A DNA stretch of 64,000 bases from Firmicutes bacterium ASF500. Its GTDB lineage: Bacteria > Bacillota > Clostridia > Oscillospirales > Oscillospiraceae. Below, piece after piece: positions 1 to 7,537 of this stretch. The position numbers were made by a program, and so were the translations under genes. Location of the stretch: the NCBI GenBank assembly GCA_000492175.2, contig CP097573.1, positions 372,001-436,000 on the forward strand, in the 5' to 3' direction. The notes under the pieces were generated by a model. It saw nothing but the letters and a program-made list of their open reading frames with translations. It did no database searches and was not told the DNA's origin. The first letter of the stretch is position 1. Each line of letters begins with the position of its first letter.

Positions 1-567
1 ATGGAGGAGGGGGGGCTGGCGGAGGTGCCCAATCCCTCGGAGGCCATGCTGGCCGGACGGCCCGCCAACGCTCCCGGCACCTGCGTCACCTGCGTGATGG
101 AGGGAGCCCGTCCGGTGCTGGCGGAAATTCAGGCCCTGGTTGTTCCCTCCAGCCTGGGAAATCCCCGTCGGGTGAGCAACGGCATTGACTACAGCCGCTC
201 CATGCTGCTGCTGGCGGTGTTGGAGAAGCGGGGCGGTCTGATGGTGGGCGGCTGTGACGCCTATCTCAACGTCATCGGCGGGCTGTATCTGGAGGAGCCC
301 GCCGCCGACCTGGCCGCTATTCTGGCCCTGGTCTCCAGCTTCCGGGACAAGCCGCTGCCCTACGACCTGGCGGCCATTGGAGAGGTGGGCCTCACCGGGG
401 AGCTCCGGGCGGCCAGCGCCCTGGGACAGCGGCTCTCAGAGGTAAAGCGATTAGGCTTTACAAAGTGTATGATTCCAAAGCGCACCCAGGGGAAGCTCAC
501 CGCCCCCGCCGGGTTAGAGCTCATCCAGGTTTCCAACATCCGGGAGGCGATGGCCGCTCTGCTCTGA
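1..567 (+). CDS. radA: DNA repair protein RadA, C-terminal part (5' end outside window)
   Basis: RadA/Sms is a RecA-like, DnaB-type ATPase that promotes branch migration during recombinational repair. Only about the last 188 residues are present, against roughly 450 in the whole family. They match the C-terminal Lon-protease-like domain: the stretch around VVPSSLGNPRR followed by NGIDYSRSMLLLAVLEKR, then GEVGLTGELRA. The first ATG in the window is an internal Met, because the KNRFG and Walker motifs must lie upstream. The 3' end overlaps the convergent Cys-rich small gene by 54 bases. Confidence 0.93.
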   Translation: MEEGGLAEVPNPSEAMLAGRPANAPGTCVTCVMEGARPVLAEIQALVVPSSLGNPRRVSNGIDYSRSMLLLAVLEKRGGLMVGGCDAYLNVIGGLYLEEPAADLAAILALVSSFRDKPLPYDLAAIGEVGLTGELRAASALGQRLSEVKRLGFTKCMIPKRTQGKLTAPAGLELIQVSNIREAMAALL

Positions 568-693
568 GGGCTGGATGGGCACGAAATTGACGCATTTGGA
601 CCGTCCCGGTTCCCCGCTGGAGGCCGCCCGGGACAGGGAGCAGCAGCCGTCCTTCTGATACACGCAGGGGTCGGTGCAGGCAATGAGGCTCAT
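514..693 (-). CDS. Small cysteine-rich protein, 59 aa
   Basis: This gene is too short for most ORF filters but has a good Shine-Dalgarno (GAGGAG, 7 nt before the ATG at 693). The product begins MSLIACTDPCVYQKDGCC and has a later CVNFVP motif. Five cysteines in 40 residues suggest a small metal- or cluster-binding protein. Similar Cys-rich proteins are common in Oscillospiraceae and are sometimes misnamed as acyl-ACP dehydratases; that family recall is from memory. Its last 54 bases run antisense into the end of radA. Function unknown. Confidence 0.6.
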   Translation of the reverse strand: MSLIACTDPCVYQKDGCCSLSRAASSGEPGRSKCVNFVPIQPSEQSGHRLPDVGNLDEL

Positions 694-747
694 AATATTC
701 CTCCTCTTCAAAACGGGGGTAGTATCTCCGAAAACAGGGGAAACCAT

Positions 748-785
748 GCAAAAAGAGTGCCGGTCACAGGGACTAGCACTCTTTT
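748..785 (-). terminator. Terminator of tcdA
   Basis: The inverted repeat AAAAGAGTGC / GCACTCTTTT lies just past the minus-strand tcdA stop and is followed by a T-run in the tcdA direction. Confidence 0.6.
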
Positions 786-788
786 CTT

Positions 789-1532
789 CTAAAATCCACC
801 CAGCTCCCGGACCACCGCTGAGGCCAGCAGAAGTCCGGCGGCGGCGGGGACAAAGGGCATAGACCCTGGGGTGTCCCGGCGGGCGGTGGAGCCGGGGCGG
901 GTGTCGGAGGTCTCCGGCGGCTCGAAATCCGCGGGGCGCAGGGGAGAGGTGGGCAGCTCGGTGGAGTAGACCACCTTGAGATGGTGGACGCCCCGCTTGC
1001 GCAGCTCCTTGCGCATGGTCCGGGCCAGAGGACAGCCCTGGGTCTTGGAGATGTCGGTGACGACAAAGGCGGAGGGGTCAAACTTGTTCCCCGTACCCAT
1101 AGCGGAGATGATTTTTACCTGTAAGGCGGTACACCTTGTCACCAACTCCAGCTTGGCGGTTACGGTATCGATGCAGTCCACCACGTAGTCGTACTGGGAC
1201 AGGTCCACCTGATCCGCATTCTGGGGGAGGTAAAACATCCGAAATGCCTCCACTTGACAGTTCGGATTGATATCCCGCACTCGCCGGGCCATCACCTCCG
1301 CCTTGGGCTGGCCCAGGGTGGAGTGGAGGGCGGCGAGCTGACGGTTCAGGTTGCTTTCAGACACGGTGTCGTCGTCATAGAGGTGTAAAGTGCCTACGCC
1401 TGACCGTGCCAGCGTCTCGACGGCGTAGCCCCCTACGCCGCCCACACCGAAGACGGCAATTTTAGCATTTTTCAACCGCTCCAGCGGCTCGTCCCCAATG
1501 AGCAGACGGGTGCGGATCAGTTGGTCGGACAT
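789..1532 (-). CDS. tcdA: tRNA threonylcarbamoyladenosine dehydratase (TcdA/CsdL)
   Basis: An E1-like ATP-dependent enzyme that cyclises t6A37 of ANN-decoding tRNAs to ct6A. The 247-aa protein has the ThiF/MoeB nucleotide-binding motif GVGGVGGYAVETLARSG near residues 30-46, DDDTVSESNLNRQ for the second binding strand, and VDCIDTVTAKLEL. These residues and the length match TcdA rather than MoeB or ThiF, which usually carry zinc cysteines. SD AAGGAG precedes the ATG at 1532. It follows the HTH-desulfoferrodoxin gene by 13 nt, so the two are probably cotranscribed. The t6A-forming Sua5-type enzyme is also in this window (62223-63242). Confidence 0.92.
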   Translation of the reverse strand: MSDQLIRTRLLIGDEPLERLKNAKIAVFGVGGVGGYAVETLARSGVGTLHLYDDDTVSESNLNRQLAALHSTLGQPKAEVMARRVRDINPNCQVEAFRMFYLPQNADQVDLSQYDYVVDCIDTVTAKLELVTRCTALQVKIISAMGTGNKFDPSAFVVTDISKTQGCPLARTMRKELRKRGVHHLKVVYSTELPTSPLRPADFEPPETSDTRPGSTARRDTPGSMPFVPAAAGLLLASAVVRELGGF

Positions 1533-1545
1533 GGTGCGTCGCTCC

Positions 1546-2124
1546 TTAAATGATTTGCCGGAACAGCCCGTGTTTGGTACAGTACCACAGCAGAATCCCG
1601 TGGCCGAAGGCGGGGATGCGAGTTTGCAGGTCCCACTCGGGGTAGAGGCGGCGGAGGAACAGGGTGTCTCCAGTGAGCAGGGCCGCGAAGGAGACGTAAT
1701 GCTCCTTGGTCATGGGGTGGGGGGAGGAAATGAACCAGCTGTCGTCGATTTTCTCCACGGACAGCGGCTCCTCCGGTTTTTGGGGCTCCAGCGGGAGCAG
1801 CGTCCTGCCGCAGCAGGACACGCCCGCCTCGGCGGCGGCGGTGATGAGGTTGCCGCAGTCGGGGCAGACGTAAAAATTCAATTTCTTCATATTTCCTCTT
1901 TCCTGGTCGTTGGCGTCTATCTGGCCGGAGAGCAGTGCCTCCAGCCCGACGCCCAAAACCCTTGATAATTCCGGGAGGAGGGACACGTCCGGGCACCCCA
2001 GGCCCCGCTCCCACTTACTAACCGCCTTGTCGCCCACGCCGATGGCCTCGGCCAGTTCCTTCTGGGTCAGTCCCTTTTGGGTACGCAGGGCCCGGATAAG
2101 CCCGCCGGTTTTGGTCTGGTCCAT
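1546..2124 (-). CDS. XRE-type HTH regulator fused to a desulfoferrodoxin-like domain
   Basis: A 192-aa fusion. Residues 7-65 form an XRE HTH (GLTQKELAEAIGVGDKAVSKWERG). A linker follows, then a desulforedoxin-like knot (Cys87-x2-Cys90 and adjacent Cys104-Cys105). Residues 130-190 resemble the superoxide-reductase iron site: HPMTKEHY gives His136 and His142, and YCTKHG gives Cys182 and His185. The first His of a classical site is not obvious, so reductase activity may be reduced or lost. Inference: an iron-dependent redox-sensing repressor. The ATG at 2124 has SD AGGAGGTG. A longer upstream reading has no SD. Confidence 0.85.
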   Translation of the reverse strand: MDQTKTGGLIRALRTQKGLTQKELAEAIGVGDKAVSKWERGLGCPDVSLLPELSRVLGVGLEALLSGQIDANDQERGNMKKLNFYVCPDCGNLITAAAEAGVSCCGRTLLPLEPQKPEEPLSVEKIDDSWFISSPHPMTKEHYVSFAALLTGDTLFLRRLYPEWDLQTRIPAFGHGILLWYCTKHGLFRQII

Positions 2125-2191
2125 GTGTCCCACCTCCTGAAACAGGGTAACAGGTCTTTGAGGAAAAAGCAATCGACGCTCCGTAGAGTTG

Positions 2192-2218
2192 AAAAACAGG
2201 CCGTCCGCCGGACGGCCT
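2192..2218 (-). terminator. Terminator of dapB
   Basis: AGGCCGTCC-GCC-GGACGGCCT forms a strong stem immediately past the dapB stop, with a T-run on the minus strand. It separates the lysine genes from the HTH-desulfoferrodoxin/tcdA unit. Confidence 0.8.
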
Positions 2219-2224
2219 ATTTTA

Positions 2225-2980
2225 TCATTTAACCAGATAGCTCATGTCATACAGTCCCGGTTTTTCCACTCCGGCGATAAACTTGGCGGCCTCCACCGCC
2301 CCCTGGGCGAAAATCTCCCGGGAGAGGGCGGTGTGCTTGATTTCCATGATCTCGTCGTGGCCCGCGAAGATGATCTCGTGCTCGCCCACGATGGTGCCGC
2401 CCCGAACGGCGGAGATGCCGATCTCCTTCTTTTCCCGGGGCTGGCGGGAGGAGTGGCGCTCATAGACGTACTCCGTCTCGTGGCCGCAGGACTGAGCCGC
2501 CGCGTCGGCAATCATCAGGGCGGTGCCGGAGGGGGCGTCCACCTTCCGGCGGTGGTGGCGCTCCACGATTTCAATGTCGTAGCTGTCCCCCAGAACAGAA
2601 GCGGCCTTCTTCACCAACTCCAACAGCACATTGATGCCCAGGGACATGTTGGCGGAGCGGAAGATGGGCACTTCACAGGCGGCGGCTCCTACCTGGGCCA
2701 CCTGCTCCGGAGAGTAGCCGGTGGTGGCCAGTACCAGGGGGATTTTTCGGGCTTTGGCGAACTCCAGCAGGCCGTCCAGGGCGGCGGGGGAGGAGAAGTC
2801 GATGACCGCGTCGGCCTCACCGGCAAACTGGGCGGGGGAGGTGCAGACGGGAAACTCCCGGTCGGAGGTGCCCAGCACGTCGAAGCCGGCGCACACCTCC
2901 ACAGCGGGGTCGTTGGCGCACAGGGCCTCCACCACCCGGCCCATATGGCCGTTACAGCCGGAAATGATTATCTTCAGCAT
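2225..2980 (-). CDS. dapB: 4-hydroxy-tetrahydrodipicolinate reductase
   Basis: Reduces hydroxy-tetrahydrodipicolinate with NAD(P)H in the diaminopimelate/lysine pathway; the product also feeds peptidoglycan and, in sporeformers, dipicolinate. The 251-aa protein starts MLKIIISGCNGHMGR, a GxxGxxG nucleotide site, and contains ERHHRRKVDAPSGTA, the substrate-binding and catalytic His/Lys signature. The start at 2980 has SD GGAAGG. It follows dapA with a 53-bp gap that holds a fragment of a genome repeat (about 2998-3025). Confidence 0.96.
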   Translation of the reverse strand: MLKIIISGCNGHMGRVVEALCANDPAVEVCAGFDVLGTSDREFPVCTSPAQFAGEADAVIDFSSPAALDGLLEFAKARKIPLVLATTGYSPEQVAQVGAAACEVPIFRSANMSLGINVLLELVKKAASVLGDSYDIEIVERHHRRKVDAPSGTALMIADAAAQSCGHETEYVYERHSSRQPREKKEIGISAVRGGTIVGEHEIIFAGHDEIMEIKHTALSREIFAQGAVEAAKFIAGVEKPGLYDMSYLVK

Positions 2981-3033
2981 AATTTTTGTTCCTTCCGTAG
3001 GGTGCGGCGACCCCGGCGCACCGTATGATAAAT

Positions 3034-3921
3034 TTACAGCAGACCCATCCGCTCCATGGAGGCGCGGAGGACAGCTAGATTCTTGTCGGAAATGTCGCAC
3101 AGGGGCAGGCGCAGGGGACCGGCCTCCATGCCCATCAGGTTCATAGCCGCCTTGATGGGAATGGGGTTGACCTCGCAGAACAGGGCGTCCAGCAGGTCCA
3201 TGTACTTGATCTGGAGCTGAGAGGCGGCGGCGAAGTCATTCTCCAGACACAGGTGGCTCATTTTCACCATGATCTCCGGGATGATGTTGGAGGCCACCGA
3301 GATAACGCCCTTGGCCCCCAGGGCCATCATGGGCACCACCTGGTCGTCGTTGCCCGACCAGATATAGAAGTCGTCGGGGCAGAGGTAGCGGGTGTGGGCC
3401 AGGAGGGAGAAGTTGCCGCTGGCCTCCTTCACGCCGTTGATTTTGGGGTTTTCGGACAAAATCTTATAGGTGTCGGCGGTGAAGGACACCCCGGTGCGGC
3501 CGGGCACGTTGTAGAGGATGATGGGCAGCTCGGTGCGGTCGGCGATGTACTCATAGTGCTTGATGAGGCCGGTCTGGCTGGCCTTGTTGTAGTAGGGGGT
3601 AACGTGGAGCAGGGCGTCGGCGCCGGAGTCCTGGGCGTGCTGGGACAGGTAGACGGCGGCGGAGGTGTCGTTGGACCCCGCTCCGGCGATGACCTTCACC
3701 CGGTGGTCCACCCGCTTGACGCAGAACTCCACGGCGGCGATGTGCTCCCGGATGGACATGGTGGCCGACTCGCCGGTGGTGCCGCAGACGCAGACAGCGT
3801 CCACGCCCCCCTCAATCTGGGCGTCGATGAGCTTGCCGAAGGCCTCGTAGTTGATGGTGCCGTGGTCGTCAAAGGGGGTCACCAGGGCAGGGCAGGAGCC
3901 GGTGAATACGGGAGTTCTCAT
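3034..3921 (-). CDS. dapA: 4-hydroxy-tetrahydrodipicolinate synthase
   Basis: Condenses pyruvate with aspartate semialdehyde. The 295-aa class I aldolase shows CGTTGESATM (substrate loop), YNVPGRTG (catalytic Tyr) and INGVKEASGN (Schiff-base Lys). The start MRTPVFTGS at 3921 has SD AAGGATG. It belongs with dapB downstream and with asd, but the IS110 element and toxin/immunity remnant now lie between asd and dapA. dapA therefore probably needs its own promoter or one supplied by the insertion. Confidence 0.96.
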   Translation of the reverse strand: MRTPVFTGSCPALVTPFDDHGTINYEAFGKLIDAQIEGGVDAVCVCGTTGESATMSIREHIAAVEFCVKRVDHRVKVIAGAGSNDTSAAVYLSQHAQDSGADALLHVTPYYNKASQTGLIKHYEYIADRTELPIILYNVPGRTGVSFTADTYKILSENPKINGVKEASGNFSLLAHTRYLCPDDFYIWSGNDDQVVPMMALGAKGVISVASNIIPEIMVKMSHLCLENDFAAASQLQIKYMDLLDALFCEVNPIPIKAAMNLMGMEAGPLRLPLCDISDKNLAVLRASMERMGLL

Positions 3922-4097
3922 AAAAATACATCCTTGTATTATAGAGTAGTAGTTTTTAGTGACCCTCTCCAAGGTCATGTGCTACACTGAAAGGGATGCT
4001 GTGGATTGGTGTATTCATCCTACCACAAGATGGTTCAAGAAAGGCTCCAACCACAGCCCCTTGCAGTTATGTTAATCAGTTAGATACCGCCAGACGG

Positions 4098-4148
4098 TTG
4101 ATGTAGAACAAGGTTACAAGGCAAGGTGTTCTGTGGATACAGCATCAA
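4098..4148 (+). ncRNA. Candidate IS110 bridge-RNA stem-loop
   Basis: The arms TTGATG (4098-4103) and CATCAA (4143-4148) enclose AGAACA (4105-4110) and TGTTCT (4127-4132), with a 16-nt purine-rich apical loop and an asymmetric internal loop. It sits 25 nt before the transposase ATG, where IS110-group elements encode the RNA that pairs with donor and target DNA. Identity as a bridge RNA is inference from position and fold. Confidence 0.4.
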
Positions 4149-4172
4149 GTTTTACATCTGGAGGTTCTGTTC

Positions 4173-5354
4173 ATGGTTTGTGTCGGTATCGACGTTGCAA
4201 AGGACAAGCATGACTGCTTCATCCTGTCCTCAGAGGGGAAAGTGTTGGCGGAGGTGTTTACTATTGCCAACAGCATGGAGGGCTTTCAACTCCTTCTGGA
4301 GAAGATTTACTGCTGCACTTTACCTCAAGACAGCATAAAAGTAGGACTTGAGGCGACCGGGCATTACAGCTATAACCTTCTGGGGTTCCTTCTTGACAGC
4401 GGCCTGCCAACCTATGTCTTGAATCCCCTGCACACCAATCTCTACCGAAAAAGTCTCTCCTTGCGGAAGACCAAGACCGATAAAGTTGACGCGCGTACCA
4501 TTGCGGCTATGCTCTTGTCCGATTTGGGCCTCAAGCCCTACACAGATACAGCATACCACAACGAAGAGCTAAAATCACTCACAAGATACAGATTTGATAA
4601 AGTCCGGGAGCGGGCCAAGCTCAAGTAGTCAGTCTCCCGTCTGGTCTGTATTCTGTTCCCCGAACTGGAAAACCTGGTGCCTTCTCTCCACATGAGCTCC
4701 GTCTATGCTCTCTTGGAGGAGTTCCCTGGAGCCAAACAGATTGCAGAATCCAATCTCACTCGGCTCAAATTCCTTTTGGCTGGCGCCTCCAAGGGCAGAT
4801 ACGGGCGGGATGTCGCGGTGGCCATCCGGGACGCAGCCAGAGCTTCCATTGGCTCCATCATGCCCGCCAAGTCCCTGGAACTCCGGCACACCATCCGTCT
4901 CATCCGAGAACTGGATGCTGAAATTGCAGACATTGAATCTTCTATCCGGTCCGTCATGGAGGAACTGCGCTCTCCCATTACTACCATCCCCGGTATGGGG
5001 CTGCGAATGGGAGCCATGATCCTGGCCGAGGTGGGAGACTTCTCCCGTTTTGATTCTCCCGACAAAGTCCTGGCTTACGCCGGCCTGTCTCCCTCCATCT
5101 ACCAGTCCGGGCAGCTCAACAACGGCTATGCCCATATGGAGAAGCGGGGCTCCAGATATCTGCGCTTTGCCATTTACAACGCTGCCAAGTACGTCTGCAT
5201 TTGGGACCCCACCTTTGCCGCCTACCTTGCCAAGAAGCGGGCTGAAGGCAAGCATTACAATGTGGCCTTGTCCCATGCCGCCAAGAAACTGGTACGGCTC
5301 ATCTACGCAATGGAGAAATCCAGACTTCCTTACCGGCCGGTAACAGCCACGTAG
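4173..5354 (+). pseudogene. IS110-family transposase interrupted by one in-frame TAG
   Basis: Both halves lie in one frame, 394 codons in all, the normal family length. The N-terminal DEDD domain is intact: GIDVAKDKHD (first Asp), GLEATGHY (Glu), KTDKVDARTIA (two Asp). The C-terminal Transposase_20 domain has the helix-hairpin-helix (TTIPGMGLRMGAMILAEVG) and the presumed catalytic Ser in SPSIYQSGQ. An amber codon at 4626-4628 separates RERAKLK from SVSRLV; a CAG-to-TAG change would explain it. SD GGAGG is 8 nt before the ATG. Most likely recently inactivated. Restart at GTG 4677 or stop read-through are alternatives. Confidence 0.9.
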
Positions 5355-5498
5355 TCCACCCTGGGTCTTCTCACTTTGGCGTCCTCACGGACGTTTGCTT
5401 CTTTGCGCTCTTTTTCCGTCTTGTGGTTCCACATACCTTCGTTCTCCTTCAGTTTAGGACTTGACTTTTAATAGTTAGTCTTTCTGGTGAGCTCAAGA

Positions 5499-5948
5499 TT
5501 ATTGAAACATGATTGGTCTGTTTTTTTCCATGGCTAAATCGCACAACTCAATCAATCTGTCAATTAAAAATTCGCAGTCTGAATCCACAAAACACTCAAA
5601 CAAATTTTTGGGCGTTATTCCAAAAAGCCGAAAAATGTCTTGCTTGGAAGCAATTATTTTAGCTGAGGGAGGTTCTTCCAAAAAAACTTGCTTAATTTCT
5701 TCCAATTCTGTTTTAAGAAGCTTGCAGTCCTGGACACTCCAACTGCCGTCACAGTCAGAATGGTTCAATAAAGTGGACATTGGGGATGAAAATATCTTTC
5801 TGCCGGGTTTCACAAACAGAGAAATCAAACCTTTATTGGTATATTGATCCACTGTGGCCCTGAAATCTCCAAAATATTGATAAAGCCCAACCTCTACACC
5901 GCAGATATCATCTCCGGCTTCATCAAATATGCACAGATACAGCCCCAT
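5499..5948 (-). CDS. Imm70-type immunity protein
   Basis: A 149-aa acidic protein starting MGLYLCIFDEAGDDICGVEVG and carrying LLNHSDCDGSWSVQDCKLL. The beginning and the HSDCDG(E/S)W motif fit Imm70, an immunity family of polymorphic toxin systems; the assignment is from memory of the family. Imm70 proteins neutralise the C-terminal toxin domain encoded just upstream. Its ATG directly follows the TAA of the broken frame at 5949-6202, as expected for a toxin-immunity pair. AT-rich codon use differs from asd and dapA, pointing to transfer. Confidence 0.65.
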   Translation of the reverse strand: MGLYLCIFDEAGDDICGVEVGLYQYFGDFRATVDQYTNKGLISLFVKPGRKIFSSPMSTLLNHSDCDGSWSVQDCKLLKTELEEIKQVFLEEPPSAKIIASKQDIFRLFGITPKNLFECFVDSDCEFLIDRLIELCDLAMEKNRPIMFQ

Positions 5949-6202
5949 TTACCGATCCACTCTTTTCACCTTTGTATTTTTGTGTTCTTTTAGGAACTGC
6001 CGCAACTCTGGACTGAACCTGCACCCTTTGGGGACGTTCAACTGAAAATAAAACTCGCCCCGCTCCGCCGCCTCCGCTAGATTACGAATCTGCCAGGTTA
6101 AATTTAGCCTGGAGCAGGCCTTTACCAGGATTCCAGTTGACAGAAATATTTTGTCCGGCAGACTTCTGCGCTGTGTCTGCCACTTGGTATATTGAATCCG
6201 CA
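5949..6202 (-). pseudogene. Remnant of a polymorphic-toxin C-terminus (frameshifted, no start)
   Basis: Starting at the asd stop codon, one frame reads protein-like sequence (ADTAQKSAGQNISVNWN, then GKGLLQAKFNLAD) and ends. A second frame then takes over with LAEAAERGEFYFQLNVPKG and FSPELRQFLKEHKNTKVKRV up to 5949. Neither frame has a convincing start. Joining them needs one frameshift near 6075-6090. Position directly before an Imm70-like gene suggests the tip of a toxin whose delivery and linker domains are missing. No known toxin fold was recognised. Confidence 0.5.
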
Positions 6203-7300
6203 TTATCTGTGGTCGATATACCCCTCGGCGCACAGCAGTTCGGCCAGCAGGACCCCGCCGCCGGCGGCGCCACGGAGGGTGTTGTGGGACAGGCCCACAA
6301 ATTTATAGTCGTACTGGCTGTCGGGGCGGAGGCGTCCGGCGGAGATGGCCATGCCGCCCTCCAGCTCACGGTCCAGCTTGGCCTGGGGATGGTCGGGCTC
6401 CTCAAAGTAGTGGATGAACTGCTTGGGGGCGGAGGGGAGGTCCAGCTCCTGGGCCCGGCCCTTGAAGCTCTTCCAGATCTCCTTGATCTGCTCCTCGGTG
6501 GGCTTCTTGCCCTCCTTGAAGCGGACGAACACGGCGGCGGTGTGGCCGTCGGAGACGGGGACCCGCAGGCACTGGGTGGTGATGGCGGGGCCGGCGGCCT
6601 TGACGATCTTTCCGCCCTCGATATGGCCCCACACCTTCAAAGGCTCTTGCTCGCTCTTCTCCTCCTCGCCGCCGATATAGGGGATGAGGTTATCCACCAT
6701 CTCGGGCCAGCGCTCAAAGGTTTTACCCGCGCCGGAGATGGCCTGATAGGTACAGGCCAGCACGCTGTCGATCTCATAGCCCGCCTGCATCAGGGGGGTG
6801 AGGAGGGGGGTGTAGCTCTGGATGGAGCAGTTGGACTTGACGGCGATAAAACCCCGCTTGGTGCCCAGGCGCTGGCGCTGGGCGTCGATGATCTGGATGT
6901 GACCGGCGTTGAGCTCGGGCACCACCATGGGCACGTCCTCGGTCCAGCGGTTGGCGGAGTTGTTGGACACCACCGGGCACTCGGCCTTGGCGTACCGCTC
7001 CTCCAGCGCCTTGATTTCTTCCTTTTTCATATCCACGGCGCAGAAGACGAAGTCTACCATGCCGGCGATCTTGTCCACATCGGCCTGGGCGTCCATGACC
7101 ACCAGGGACTTGGCCTCCTCGGGGATGGGGGACTTCATGGCCCAGCGGCCGGAGACGGCCTGCTCATAGGGCTTCCCGGCGGAACGGGTGCTGGCCGCCA
7201 GGGCGGTGAGCTGGAACCAGGGGTGGTTCTCCATGAGCGTGACGAAGCGCTGACCCACCATACCGGTGGCGCCGATGATGCCTACCTTATATTTTTCCAT
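6203..7300 (-). CDS. asd: Aspartate-semialdehyde dehydrogenase (yeast/archaeal-type)
   Basis: Reduces aspartyl phosphate to aspartate semialdehyde, the branch point to lysine/DAP, threonine and methionine. The protein starts MEKYKVGIIGATGMVGQRF (NADP-binding) and has VKSNCSIQ with the catalytic Cys. GAGKTFERWPEMVDNLIPYI is characteristic of the archaeal/fungal type. Two ATGs are possible: 7306 (2 nt after GGAGG) and 7300 (8 nt after it). The second is preferred, giving 365 aa. It probably once headed an asd-dapA-dapB cluster. Confidence 0.93.
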   Translation of the reverse strand: MEKYKVGIIGATGMVGQRFVTLMENHPWFQLTALAASTRSAGKPYEQAVSGRWAMKSPIPEEAKSLVVMDAQADVDKIAGMVDFVFCAVDMKKEEIKALEERYAKAECPVVSNNSANRWTEDVPMVVPELNAGHIQIIDAQRQRLGTKRGFIAVKSNCSIQSYTPLLTPLMQAGYEIDSVLACTYQAISGAGKTFERWPEMVDNLIPYIGGEEEKSEQEPLKVWGHIEGGKIVKAAGPAITTQCLRVPVSDGHTAAVFVRFKEGKKPTEEQIKEIWKSFKGRAQELDLPSAPKQFIHYFEEPDHPQAKLDRELEGGMAISAGRLRPDSQYDYKFVGLSHNTLRGAAGGGVLLAELLCAEGYIDHR

Positions 7301-7391
7301 TTTCATAACCTCCAAGTCAGTCCAGAGCATTCTATGTCCCGGCACAAATATTGATGAATTTTCCCCCGAAAAAGTTGGAATTGAAAAAAAT

Positions 7392-7420
7392 AAATCAGCG
7401 GCTTTTCAAGCGGCTGATTT
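7392..7420 (-). terminator. Terminator-like hairpin upstream of asd
   Basis: AAATCAGC / GCTGATTT arms with GGCTTTTCAAGC between them are followed on the minus strand by a long T-run. It points toward asd but lies about 90 bp before it, so it may be a leader attenuator or a barrier between the divergent units. No lysine-riboswitch sequence was recognised around it. Confidence 0.4.
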
Positions 7421-7431
7421 TGTACTATAAT
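7403..7431 (+). promoter_or_regulatory. SigA-type promoter of the SpoIID-like gene
   Basis: TTTTCA (7403-7408), 17-bp spacer, TATAAT (7426-7431), reading toward 7538. The -35 is weak and overlaps the hairpin at 7392-7420. Confidence 0.5.
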
Positions 7432-7537
7432 GTCGGGGAGAGTATTTCGCAAAGCCGCAGCCCTCCGCATTGGAGTTTATCCTACCATGCTTCCCGACGT
7501 ATTGTCAAGAGAATTAAGAAAAGAAATGGAGAACGTT

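Larger units (their letters stand above)
3985..5470 (+). mobile_element. IS110-family insertion sequence (ends approximate)
   Basis: An element about 1.4-1.5 kb long, with a single transposase frame (4173-5354) and a non-coding left end of about 190 bp. IS110 elements lack terminal inverted repeats, so the exact ends cannot be set from one copy; 3985 and 5470 are estimates from where chromosomal coding context resumes. The family is known for a bridge RNA encoded in a non-coding end, and the left end here holds a strong stem-loop (4098-4148). It lies opposite to the dap genes, upstream of dapA. Confidence 0.75.

Noticed and set aside
3922..4000. TATAAT at 3938-3943 as dapA promoter
   Set aside because: Its start point would fall in the Shine-Dalgarno, leaving no leader, and no matching -35 is seen.
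4626..4628. TAG as a pyrrolysine codon
   Set aside because: No pyrrolysine genes are in the window and Gln is the likely ancestral residue; nonsense mutation is simpler.
7301..7430. Lysine riboswitch upstream of asd
   Set aside because: The gap is only about 130 bp with one simple hairpin; none of the conserved L-box core sequence was recognised.
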